Of a stretch of DNA of 7,266 nt, positions 1 to 5,208 are shown one piece after another (the first letter of the stretch is position 1; the number at the start of each line of letters is the position of its first letter). Origin of the DNA: Salinibacterium sp. (GTDB lineage: Bacteria > Actinomycetota > Actinomycetes > Actinomycetales > Microbacteriaceae); the NCBI GenBank assembly GCA_025352485.1, contig JANXTJ010000325.1:1-7266 (forward strand). The letters run 5' to 3'. The notes under the pieces are model-generated. The model made no database searches. It was not told the origin of the DNA and saw nothing but the letters and a program-made list of their open reading frames with translations. The position numbers and the translations under genes were made by a program.

Positions 1-72
1 CCCTTCATTGCTGTCCGGGCGACGAAGAGCCGCACAAACGGGGTGTAACTACCCGGTAACCTTAAGAAGCGG

Positions 73-119
73 TTGACAGGTGGGAGAATCTCCACTTTCG
101 TAGCCGGGGCAAGCCCCGG
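73..119 (+). promoter_or_regulatory. Candidate promoter and hairpin leader before the DUF1844 gene
   Basis: A perfect TTGACA (73-78) resembles a -35 element, but no good -10 hexamer lies 16-18 nt downstream, so the promoter is uncertain. It is followed by a 5-bp palindrome (GGAGA at 83-87, TCTCC at 89-93). A 7-bp GC-only inverted repeat then follows: CCGGGGC at 104-110 and GCCCCGG at 113-119, with a 2-nt centre. The start codon of the DUF1844 gene is about 70 nt further on. The rest of 1-191 shows no gene I can assign. Plus-strand frame 1 is open from the edge to a TAA at 46-48, which could be the tail of an upstream gene, but 15 codons are too few to judge. Confidence 0.3.
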
Positions 120-191
120 AGCCTGCATAAGAATAGCAGACCGATCCGCCTCCTGCGACACGCAAGCACCGAACGACGACGAAGGAACTCG

Positions 192-530
192 ATGGACAGC
201 GCCCTCAATGAAATCCGCGATATCTCTGAGGTGCCGGCCATCGAAGTGATCAACACGGTCGCCGTGCACCTGATGAGCGCCGCCGCGGTAAAACTCGGAC
301 TCTCTGACGGGCCGGATGCCGCCACTGACATCGACCTCGACGAGGCGCGCAAGCTCATCACCGTCCTCGCCGGACTGGTAACCGCCGCCGCGCCCGAAAT
401 TGGCGATCAGCATGCCAGGCCGCTGCGGGACGGTCTGCGCAGCCTGCAACTCGCATTTCGCGAGGGCTCCACCCTGCCCGACGCCCCGGGCGCCGGTCCC
501 GGCGAAAAGTACACCGGGTCGGTGGTCTAA
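192..530 (+). CDS. DUF1844 domain-containing protein
   Basis: This 112-residue protein has no established biochemical function. It matches my memory of the actinobacterial DUF1844 family. Landmarks are a conserved N-terminal stretch PAIEVINTVAVHLMSAAAVKLG (residues about 15-36), a D-L-D-E-A-R-K-L-I helix (about 49-57), an Ala-rich helix with AAPEIG (about 66-71), PLRDGLRSLQLAFRE (about 77-91), and the tail PDAPG..GPGEKYTG. The core looks all-helical and no signal peptide or membrane segment is evident. The ATG is preceded by GAAGGA (181-186) with 5-nt spacing, which fixes the start. In other actinobacteria such genes often sit close to infC; that is recalled knowledge, and infC is not visible here. 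The gene converges on the SseB-family gene with only one base between the two stop codons. Confidence 0.85.
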   Translation: MDSALNEIRDISEVPAIEVINTVAVHLMSAAAVKLGLSDGPDAATDIDLDEARKLITVLAGLVTAAAPEIGDQHARPLRDGLRSLQLAFREGSTLPDAPGAGPGEKYTGSVV

Positions 531-531
531 C

Positions 532-1350
532 CTAGCCGCCGCTGACCAGCTGCACGCCGAGCGAATCCACCCGGCCTGAGATCAGCTCAGTGTCGGCCCA
601 ACGGCCCCGCAGCCGCCCAATCACCGCATCGAGGGCCGCCTGATCCAATCCATCGGCGAGCGACAGGCGCACGATGAGCTCTGGGCCGGCGAGGCGAGAG
701 TGGGCATCGCCGGCAGCGAGCTGCACCGCCAGCACCGCGGGCTCGAGCTCGGCGGCATCCACGAACGCGGCGCGAACGTCGGCGTCGAGATAGCTCGGCA
801 CCCACGGTTGCGACTGTGCGATCGCCCACAGGGCCGGTCGTCGGATGACGAACTCCGTCGAGCAGGTCGGGTCGAGAACCACGAGGTCGGTGCTTTCGCT
901 CGCGGCGGCCAGCGCGACGCGGGAGGCCGCTATCGGCACGGGGCGCGCGGACGGATTCCAGTGCCCCATCGCGGCCACCGAGGTGAACGCGGGCAGAACC
1001 GTGCGGCCATCGGGACCCGCCACAGTGACGATCGACAGCTCCTGAGTTTTGTCGCCGTGGTGAGCCCCGACCGCATCGTCGGGCGCGACCGAACCATCAG
1101 ATGCGCGGGTCGCTTCGGCGTGCGCACCGGTGCCGGCGTGGGCGACCAACGGGATCAGCAGCCGGGACTCGCGCAGCGCATCCACGACACCCGCCTCACC
1201 GAGCTCGCCTCGCTGGAATCGCCGAATCGCCTCGATGAGTTTCTCGGGCGCCGAACCGTCATCGTCGGAATTTTCGGTGTGCTCAAAATGCCGACCGGCC
1301 CAGGGCAACCCGGCGGAATCGGCCGCGCGGGTCACCGGGCCGTCACTCAC
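532..1350 (-). CDS. SseB family protein
   Basis: This is a 272-residue protein of the SseB family, named after the E. coli protein whose overexpression gives enhanced serine sensitivity. The molecular function is unknown. Residues about 33-65 (SAPEKLIEAIRRF..GELGEAGVVDALRESRLLIPLVAHAG) and the segment with KTQELSIVTVAGPDGRTVLPAFTS (about 101-124) fit the SseB N-terminal domain. The second half carries DLVVLDP (155-161), FVIRRPALWAIAQ (167-179) and a C-terminal helical part. The GTG at 1350-1348 is chosen because it overlaps the end of hisA in GTGAGTGA, which suggests translational coupling. The frame stays open upstream to 1779, but that stretch is antisense-like shadow of hisA. A second GTG at 1335-1333 is an alternative start. 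As the last gene of the his block, it is probably cotranscribed with hisA, but a role in histidine synthesis is not implied. Confidence 0.85.
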   Translation of the reverse strand: MSDGPVTRAADSAGLPWAGRHFEHTENSDDDGSAPEKLIEAIRRFQRGELGEAGVVDALRESRLLIPLVAHAGTGAHAEATRASDGSVAPDDAVGAHHGDKTQELSIVTVAGPDGRTVLPAFTSVAAMGHWNPSARPVPIAASRVALAAASESTDLVVLDPTCSTEFVIRRPALWAIAQSQPWVPSYLDADVRAAFVDAAELEPAVLAVQLAAGDAHSRLAGPELIVRLSLADGLDQAALDAVIGRLRGRWADTELISGRVDSLGVQLVSGG

Positions 1351-2074
1351 CGGCGAGCTGGAGCGCTTCGACGAGGGTGAAAGCCTTCGCATACAGTGCC
1401 TTGCCGACGATGGCGCCCTCGACACCGGCCGGCACCAGTGCGCGCAGAGCGGTGATGTCATCGAGGGTGGCAATGCCGCCGGATGCCACAACCGGCTTCG
1501 CCGTGCGCGCCGCCACCTGCACCAGCAGATCGAAATTTGGGCCGGCGAGCGTGCCGTCCTTCGTGACATCCGTGACGACGTAGCGCGCACATCCGGCGGC
1601 CTCCAGACGGTCGAGAACCTCCCAGAGGTCCCCACCCTCCTGCGTCCAACCCCGTGCCGCCAGAGTCGTGCCGCGTACGTCAAGGCCCACCGCAATGGCG
1701 TCCCCGTACTTGGCGATGACCTCGGCTGCCCAATCCGGATTCTCGAGGGCGGCGGTGCCCAGGTTGATGCGCCGAGCACCCGTGGCCAGCGCGGACTCTA
1801 GGGTCGCGTCATCCCGGATTCCCCCGGAGAGTTCGATGCTCACGCTGGCGGGGGTGTTGGCGATGACCTCGCGAATGATGTCGTAGTTGTTGCCGCGACC
1901 GAACGCGGCATCGAGGTCGACGAGATGGATCCACTCTGCGCCCTGATCGACCCATTCCTGGGCGGCGTCAACGGGGCTGCCGTAGCTCGTTTCCGAGCCT
2001 GCCTCCCCCTGGGTGAGGCGCACGGCCTGTCCATCGGCAACGTCGACGGCGGGCAGCAGAATGAGTTTTCTCAC
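1343..2074 (-). CDS. priA: Phosphoribosyl isomerase A, HisA/PriA (ProFAR isomerase, probably also PRA isomerase)
   Basis: This (beta/alpha)8-barrel enzyme converts ProFAR to PRFAR, the fourth step of histidine synthesis. In many actinobacteria the same enzyme (PriA) also isomerises phosphoribosylanthranilate in tryptophan synthesis. With the GTG at 2074-2072 the protein has 243 residues. LLPAVDV then places the catalytic Asp at position 11, the same number as in M. tuberculosis PriA, with the phosphate/substrate Arg at 19. RGTTLAARGWT contains the Arg and Trp that PriA uses for its dual substrates (R141 and W143 here). TDVTKDGTLAGPN carries the second catalytic Asp (D169). SGGI motifs of the phosphate sites follow beta strands 3 and 7. 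The start overlaps the hisH stop in GTGA. A TTG 15 nt upstream would lengthen the protein by five residues and is less likely. The dual function is inferred from residues and lineage. Confidence 0.93.
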   Translation of the reverse strand: MRKLILLPAVDVADGQAVRLTQGEAGSETSYGSPVDAAQEWVDQGAEWIHLVDLDAAFGRGNNYDIIREVIANTPASVSIELSGGIRDDATLESALATGARRINLGTAALENPDWAAEVIAKYGDAIAVGLDVRGTTLAARGWTQEGGDLWEVLDRLEAAGCARYVVTDVTKDGTLAGPNFDLLVQVAARTAKPVVASGGIATLDDITALRALVPAGVEGAIVGKALYAKAFTLVEALQLAGE

Positions 2075-2703
2075 AGGGTTTTCAACCAATTCTTGAGGAG
2101 ACGGATGCCGGCTTCGCCCGACTTTTCGGGGTGAAATTGCGTCGCCACGAGGGGGCCATTCTCGACGGCGGCGAGGAACCTGCTGCCGTGGCTCGCCCAG
2201 GTCAGCTGCGGCTGCGGAAACGGGTGGTGCACCTCAAGCGTCCACTGCTGCGCGGCGTAGGAATGCACGAAGTAGAACCGCTCGTTGGCAACCCCCGTGA
2301 AGAGCCGAGAATCGGCGGGGGGCTCGACCGTGTTCCAGCCCACATGGGGAAGAATCGGCGCGACCAACTCGGTCACCACCCCAGGCCATTCGCCCAGCCC
2401 CGGCGTGTCGTTGCCGCGTTCAACGCCGTGCTCGAAGAGCACCTGCATTCCCACGCAGATGCCGAGCACGGGGCGGCTACCGGTCAGGCGTTTCTCGATG
2501 ATTGCACCCCCGCGCACGGCGGCCAACTGAGTCGCGACCGCCTCAAAGGCACCGACGCCCGGCACGACCAGACCGTCGGCGGTCTCCGCGACCGAACGGT
2601 CTGACGTCAGAGTCACCCGTGCCCCGGCGAACTCCAGCGCCTTAGCGGCGGAATGCACGTTTCCGGAACCGTAATCGAGAAGCGCGACGGTGGGCGCGAT
2701 CAT
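2071..2703 (-). CDS. hisH: Imidazole glycerol phosphate synthase glutaminase subunit HisH
   Basis: This is a class I glutamine amidotransferase of 210 residues. It releases ammonia from glutamine and passes it to HisF, which makes imidazole glycerol phosphate and AICAR from PRFAR. The opening LLDYGSGN (8-15) and the oxyanion region VVPGVGAF (46-53) are typical. The nucleophile is C83 in GICVGMQ. PHVGWN (119-124) and FYFVHSY (143-149) are HisH hallmarks. H191 and E193 in FHPEKSG complete the triad. The ATG at 2703 is chosen because the protein then begins right before LLDYGSGN; the open frame continues to 2856, but that stretch overlaps hisB. hisH follows hisB by 16 nt and overlaps priA by 4 nt. 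The cognate hisF is not in the window. Confidence 0.95.
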   Translation of the reverse strand: MIAPTVALLDYGSGNVHSAAKALEFAGARVTLTSDRSVAETADGLVVPGVGAFEAVATQLAAVRGGAIIEKRLTGSRPVLGICVGMQVLFEHGVERGNDTPGLGEWPGVVTELVAPILPHVGWNTVEPPADSRLFTGVANERFYFVHSYAAQQWTLEVHHPFPQPQLTWASHGSRFLAAVENGPLVATQFHPEKSGEAGIRLLKNWLKTL

Positions 2704-2721
2704 GCTCGTTCGGGCATGATC
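2698..2721 (-). promoter_or_regulatory. Hairpin spanning the hisB stop and hisH start
   Basis: A perfect 8-bp inverted repeat, GATCATGC (2698-2705) and GCATGATC (2714-2721), encloses an 8-nt loop. In the mRNA the stem contains two bases of the hisB stop codon in one arm and the whole hisH ATG in the other. A folded stem would hide the hisH start until a ribosome terminating hisB opens it. A five-codon open frame (ATG at 2717, M-P-E-R-A-stop) also ends in an ATGA overlap with the hisH start. The base pairing is seen directly; the regulatory effect is inferred. Confidence 0.5.
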
Positions 2722-3322
2722 ACAGCGCGCCCTTGGTCGACGGGATGCCGCTGACCTTCGCATCACGTGCAACAGCGAAGCGGAAGGCGCGCGCGAAAGC
2801 CTTGAACTCCGCCTCGGCAATGTGGTGTGGATCCCGCCCGCCGAGCACCGTGACATGAACGGTCACGCCGGCGTTGAACGCGATTGCTTCGAAGACGTGA
2901 CGCATCATCGACCCCGTAAAGTGGCCGCCAATCAGGTGGTGCTCGAAGCCCACCGGCTCGCCGGTGTGCACGAGGTACGGGCGGCCGGAGACGTCCACAA
3001 CGGCCTGCACCAGCGCCTCATCGAGGGGCACGATGGCGTCGCCGAAACGGGAAATGCCGGCCTTGTCGCCCAGCGCCTGTTTGATCGCGGTGCCGAGGGT
3101 GATCCCAATATCTTCAACGGTGTGATGCACGTCAATGTCGGTGTCGCCGGTGGCTTTGACCGTGAGGTCGACCAGCGAATGCTTTGAAAATGCAGTCAGC
3201 AGGTGATTGAAAAACGGCACGCTGGTGTCAATAGACGATGCGCCCGTGCCGTCGAGATCAAGCGAAAGCTCGATGTTCGACTCGCTCGTGGCGCGGCTGA
3301 GCGTGGCGGTGCGTGCGGTCAT
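2720..3322 (-). CDS. hisB: Imidazoleglycerol-phosphate dehydratase HisB
   Basis: This enzyme dehydrates imidazole glycerol phosphate to imidazole acetol phosphate, the step between HisH/HisF and HisC. The protein has 200 residues, the normal size for a monofunctional bacterial IGPD; no phosphatase domain is fused. Manganese-binding motifs are seen in the two ferredoxin-like halves: HHTVED at 66-71 and DPHHIAEAEFKAFARA at 164-179. FFNHLL (37-42), GFEHHLIGGHF (125-135) and the C-terminal PSTKG (194-198) are also conserved. The ATG at 3322-3320 begins the typical TARTATLSRATSES N-terminus. It lies 63 nt after hisC and 16 nt before hisH, consistent with one transcript. A small hairpin sits immediately upstream of the start. 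Confidence 0.96.
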   Translation of the reverse strand: MTARTATLSRATSESNIELSLDLDGTGASSIDTSVPFFNHLLTAFSKHSLVDLTVKATGDTDIDVHHTVEDIGITLGTAIKQALGDKAGISRFGDAIVPLDEALVQAVVDVSGRPYLVHTGEPVGFEHHLIGGHFTGSMMRHVFEAIAFNAGVTVHVTVLGGRDPHHIAEAEFKAFARAFRFAVARDAKVSGIPSTKGAL

Positions 3323-3341
3323 GCCTCGATCTTACCGAGGC
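3323..3341 (-). promoter_or_regulatory. Small hairpin abutting the hisB start codon
   Basis: GCCTCG (3323-3328) and CGAGGC (3336-3341) form a 6-bp inverted repeat with a 7-nt loop. The stem ends directly before the hisB ATG. The only Shine-Dalgarno-like bases (GAGG in the stem, GGTAAG at the stem/loop edge) are part of this structure. It may tune hisB translation, but a stem this short could be chance in GC-rich DNA. Confidence 0.35.
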
Positions 3342-3362
3342 TTTCGAGACGGCCCTCGCTGG

Positions 3363-3414
3363 TCAGCCTGCCCGGCCGACGCTGCTCAACCTGCCCGGCC
3401 GACGCTGCTCAGCC
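3363..3414. repeat. 23-bp tandem duplication at the 3' end of hisC
   Basis: Two adjacent 23-bp units, 3363-3385 and 3386-3408, differ at one base (G3366 versus A3389). A partial third unit TCAGCC (3409-3414) follows. The right-hand unit encodes the last HisC residues and the stop; the left-hand unit lies in the hisC-hisB gap. Deleting one unit would leave the same HisC C-terminus (...SSVGRAG, then TGA). The duplication therefore looks like a recent slippage event that lengthened the gap from about 40 to 63 nt without changing the protein. Confidence 0.85.
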
Positions 3415-4471
3415 AACCGAGCGCGTCAAGAAACGCCGTCGTCTCGGCCTCGCTGCCCGCGGTGACGCGGAGGTGGTTCGGGATGCCGACATCCCGGATG
3501 AGGATTCCCTGCTCGAACAGCGCCTCGAAAGTCGCCCTCGGATCATCGACGCCGCCGAAAAGCACAAAGTTGGCCTCGCTCGGCAGCGGGCTGAAGCCCA
3601 GTTCGGGAAGCACGGCGATCATCCGGTCGCGCTGTCCCTTGATGTCCTGAACCATGGCGAGCATTTCGGGAGCGTGCGCTAGAGCCGCGACCGCCGCCAC
3701 CTGGGTGAAAGACGACAGATGGTAGGGCAACCGCACGAGCCGCAGGGCGTCGGTGACGGCGGGGTCGGCGGCGAGGTATCCCACGCGCGCACCCGCGAAC
3801 GCGAACGCCTTGCTCATCGTGCGACTGACCAGGAGGCGGGGGCGCCCCTCCAGCATCGTGAGCGCCGTGTCGCCCGCGGCAAACTCCGCATAGGCCTCAT
3901 CGACGAGCAGGATGCCCGGGTGCGCGTCATAGGCCGCTGCGATCGTCTCCAGCCCGAGCCGAGTCCCCGTCGGGTTATTGGGCGAGCAGAGAAACACGAT
4001 GTCAGGGCGATCGTGCTCGATCGCGGCTACGACGGTTTCTGGCGACAACTCGTAGCCGGCATCGCGCAGCCCGGCCAGCCACCTCGTTCCGGTGCCGCTG
4101 GCAATGATCGAGTGCATCGAGTAAGTGGGAGGAAACCCGAGAACGCTACGGCCCGGTCCGCCGAAAGCCTGCAGCGTCTGCTGAAGTACCTCATTGGAGC
4201 CGTTCGCCGCCCAAATGTTGTCGCGAGTCAGTCCATGGCCCAGATATCCGGCGAGCGATTCGCGAAGCTCCGTAAACTCACGGTCGGGGTAGCGATTCAC
4301 ACCGAGAACGGCCTGAGCCAGCGCCCTGACGATATCGGTCGCGACACCCTCGGGGATGGGATGGGTGTTTTCATTCACATTGAGCTGGATGGGGACTTGC
4401 GCTTGGGGTGCGCCATACGGGTGGAGCCCCCTCAGGTCGTCACGAATAGGGAGGTCGTCGAGGCTCGTCAC
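3386..4471 (-). CDS. hisC: Histidinol-phosphate aminotransferase HisC
   Basis: This PLP-dependent fold type I aminotransferase transfers an amino group from glutamate to imidazole acetol phosphate, giving histidinol phosphate. The 361 residues match the family length. The start region LRGLHPYGAP and the NVNENTHP motif (31-38) are typical. Cofactor and substrate residues are all present: NGSNE (90-94), SPNNPTG (163-169), D191 and Y194 in VDEAYAEF, the Schiff-base lysine K221 in SRTMSKAFAFAGARVGY, R229 in the same segment, and R335 in HLRVTAGS, which should bind the substrate phosphate or carboxylate side. The start is a GTG at 4471-4469 without a convincing Shine-Dalgarno sequence. The final codons lie inside a tandem repeat. 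The upstream LysM gene is 55 nt away; hisD, which precedes hisC in many actinobacteria, is absent here. Confidence 0.95.
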   Translation of the reverse strand: MTSLDDLPIRDDLRGLHPYGAPQAQVPIQLNVNENTHPIPEGVATDIVRALAQAVLGVNRYPDREFTELRESLAGYLGHGLTRDNIWAANGSNEVLQQTLQAFGGPGRSVLGFPPTYSMHSIIASGTGTRWLAGLRDAGYELSPETVVAAIEHDRPDIVFLCSPNNPTGTRLGLETIAAAYDAHPGILLVDEAYAEFAAGDTALTMLEGRPRLLVSRTMSKAFAFAGARVGYLAADPAVTDALRLVRLPYHLSSFTQVAAVAALAHAPEMLAMVQDIKGQRDRMIAVLPELGFSPLPSEANFVLFGGVDDPRATFEALFEQGILIRDVGIPNHLRVTAGSEAETTAFLDALGWLSSVGRAG

Positions 4472-4477
4472 CCGCCA

Positions 4478-4510
4478 AGTTTATTCGCGCGGCCACGGGC
4501 TCATTCGCGC
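4478..4510 (-). promoter_or_regulatory. Possible hisC promoter with paired direct repeats
   Basis: In the 55-nt gap before hisC, the minus strand reads GCGCGAAT twice (4510-4503 and 4490-4483), 20 bp apart, or about two helical turns. The downstream copy runs into TAAACT (4483-4478), which resembles a -10 element. Its last base is seven nt from the first base of the hisC GTG, so a transcript from it would be leaderless or nearly so. No clear -35 is seen. The direct repeat could be an operator, but 8-mers of this composition can recur by chance. Confidence 0.25.
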
Positions 4511-4526
4511 AGCGGATGTGCGGACC

Positions 4527-4889
4527 TCAGTGGGTGTATTCAGCGGGGATCGCGAGCCGCACGCCGGCAAAAACATCGGCGGAGTCGAGCTGGTTGAGCA
4601 CCATCAGCCGCTGTACTACGTCACGGGGATCGGCATGAGGAGCAACCTTCTGTGCGACTTCCCAGAGCGATTGGCCCGCATCGACCGTGACGTACTGGAA
4701 CGACGCCGACGATCCGACGAGGGAAGCACTCGCTCCCCCACTGTTGAGAGCGAAGAAGAGCGCCGCAATCACCAGCGGCGTCGCCAGGAAGAGAAGCAAT
4801 ACCGTACGACCGCGCCGAGTGAGTCGCAGGCGCGGTACTGCGGCGGCCGGGGCATTGAAGTTCGGGAATCCGAAAGTTGCTGTCGTCAT
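4527..4889 (-). CDS. LysM domain membrane protein, candidate SOS-linked cell-division/cell-wall factor
   Basis: The 120-residue protein has a short cytoplasmic part with a basic stretch (RLRLTRRGR, 20-28), one membrane segment (about 29-49, TVLLLFLATPLVIAALFFAL) and an extracytoplasmic LysM domain (about 66-115). That domain starts YVTVDAGQSLWEVAQ and ends FAGVRLAIP, and LysM domains bind peptidoglycan. The ATG at 4889 has a strong GAGGAG (4901-4896) 6 nt upstream. An in-frame ATG at 4985 would add 32 hydrophilic residues but is less well supported. Small LysM membrane proteins divergent from lexA are known: mycobacterial Rv2719c and, functionally, Bacillus YneA suppress division during the SOS response. 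Position, domain layout and the nearby LexA box suggest the same role, but this is inference. No catalytic domain is seen. Confidence 0.85.
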   Translation of the reverse strand: MTTATFGFPNFNAPAAAVPRLRLTRRGRTVLLLFLATPLVIAALFFALNSGGASASLVGSSASFQYVTVDAGQSLWEVAQKVAPHADPRDVVQRLMVLNQLDSADVFAGVRLAIPAEYTH

Positions 4890-4984
4890 GTGCTGCTCCT
4901 CTGCCTTTGCCTGCGTATTTTGCCTACGTGCGTTTTGCTCGGACGTGTTGTCTGCGTGCCTCTTGTCGCCCTCGTACCTGCCCA

Positions 4985-5024
4985 TTTCGCATCCGACCCT
5001 CGGGCGGGAGGGCCGGATGCGAAA
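4985..5024. promoter_or_regulatory. Strong 17-bp hairpin in the LysM gene leader
   Basis: TTTCGCATCCG-A-CCCTC (4985-5001) pairs with GAGGG-C-CGGATGCGAAA (5008-5024). The stem has 17 positions with a single A/C mismatch (4996/5013) and a 6-nt GC-only loop. No T-run follows on either strand, so it does not look like a standard intrinsic terminator. If the candidate promoter at 5058-5086 is used, the hairpin starts about 27 nt into the leader and ends about 84 nt before the ribosome-binding site. Roles could be RNA stability, attenuation or protein binding; none is shown by the sequence. Confidence 0.75.
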
Positions 5025-5054
5025 CCTTGAGGAGCCTTGACTAGAAACTATGTT

Positions 5055-5086
5055 CCGAACATAACTTCGAATTAAAAGAAAATCAA
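5055..5086 (-). promoter_or_regulatory. LysM gene promoter with LexA box over the -10
   Basis: On the minus strand, TTGATT (5086-5081) and TATGTT (5063-5058) are separated by exactly 17 nt, a good sigma-70-type pair. The 16-mer at 5070-5055, TCGAAG-TTAT-GTTCGG, matches the actinobacterial LexA box TCGAAC-N4-GTTCGA (recalled consensus) at 10 of 12 defined positions, and it covers the -10. Bound LexA would block RNA polymerase, so this predicts SOS induction of the LysM gene. Transcription would start near 5051, giving a leader of about 160 nt. Confidence 0.6.
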
Positions 5087-5126
5087 GAAGATATTCGAAA
5101 CAAATCACCAATTGATCACGACACAC

Positions 5127-5167
5127 TCGAATAGATGTTTGTTTTAGGCCCTCGTTCTGGATACAGT
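5127..5167 (+). promoter_or_regulatory. lexA promoter with LexA box (autoregulation)
   Basis: The 16-mer at 5127-5142, TCGAAT-AGAT-GTTTGT, matches the recalled consensus TCGAAC-N4-GTTCGA at 9 of 12 positions; the T for C in GTTTG is common in mycobacterial boxes. It overlaps a weak -35 (TTGTTT, 5139-5144), which is 17 nt from a -10-like TACAGT (5162-5167). Transcription would begin near 5174, about 35 nt before the lexA ATG. Autorepression of lexA through such a site is standard for the family. The box is the stronger part of this call; the promoter hexamers are modest. Confidence 0.55.
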
Positions 5168-5208
5168 TTCGAATGAGCCACTGACATTGGCCAAGAGACG
5201 GGGACACC

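Larger units (their letters stand above)
4890..5208. other. lexA-LysM divergent intergenic region
   Basis: This 319-nt stretch holds no gene I can support. From right to left it contains the lexA leader, a candidate lexA promoter with LexA box (5127-5167), an AT-rich core (about 5041-5145), a candidate LysM-gene promoter with LexA box (5055-5086), a strong hairpin (4985-5024), and an unstructured-looking 85-nt stretch ending in the LysM ribosome-binding site. The hexamer CCTTGA occurs twice next to the hairpin (5025-5030 and 5035-5040). The base composition of the core is far more AT-rich than the flanking genes, as expected for promoters in a GC-rich genome. Confidence 0.8.

Noticed and set aside
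1..48. Tail of an upstream plus-strand gene ending in TAA at 46-48
   Set aside because: Only 15 codons are visible with no recognisable motif. A minus-strand ATG at 8-6 is equally unsupported.
700..1380. Plus-strand open frame (226 codons) antisense to the SseB-family gene
   Set aside because: Its translation is Arg/Gly/His-rich with no domain signal, and the minus-strand SseB match is clear.
1351..1779. Open upstream extension of the SseB-family frame
   Set aside because: This stretch lies over hisA in another frame and its translation is Ser/Arg/Pro-rich shadow sequence. The GTG overlapping the hisA stop fits the family start.
2704..2856. Open upstream extension of hisH into hisB
   Set aside because: HisH begins just before LLDYGSGN, and the extension is a shadow of the hisB 3' end.
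3363..3414. Tandem repeat as a CRISPR array or mobile element end
   Set aside because: The two units abut with no spacers, no cas gene or transposase is nearby, and one unit is ordinary hisC coding sequence.
3719..4597. Long plus-strand open frame (292 codons) antisense to hisC
   Set aside because: It is complementary to an unmistakable hisC, shows no recognisable domain, and such long antisense frames are expected in GC-rich coding DNA.
4985..5024. Hairpin as an intrinsic terminator for lexA or the LysM gene
   Set aside because: No T-run follows on either strand, and the position is within a divergent promoter region, not after a gene.
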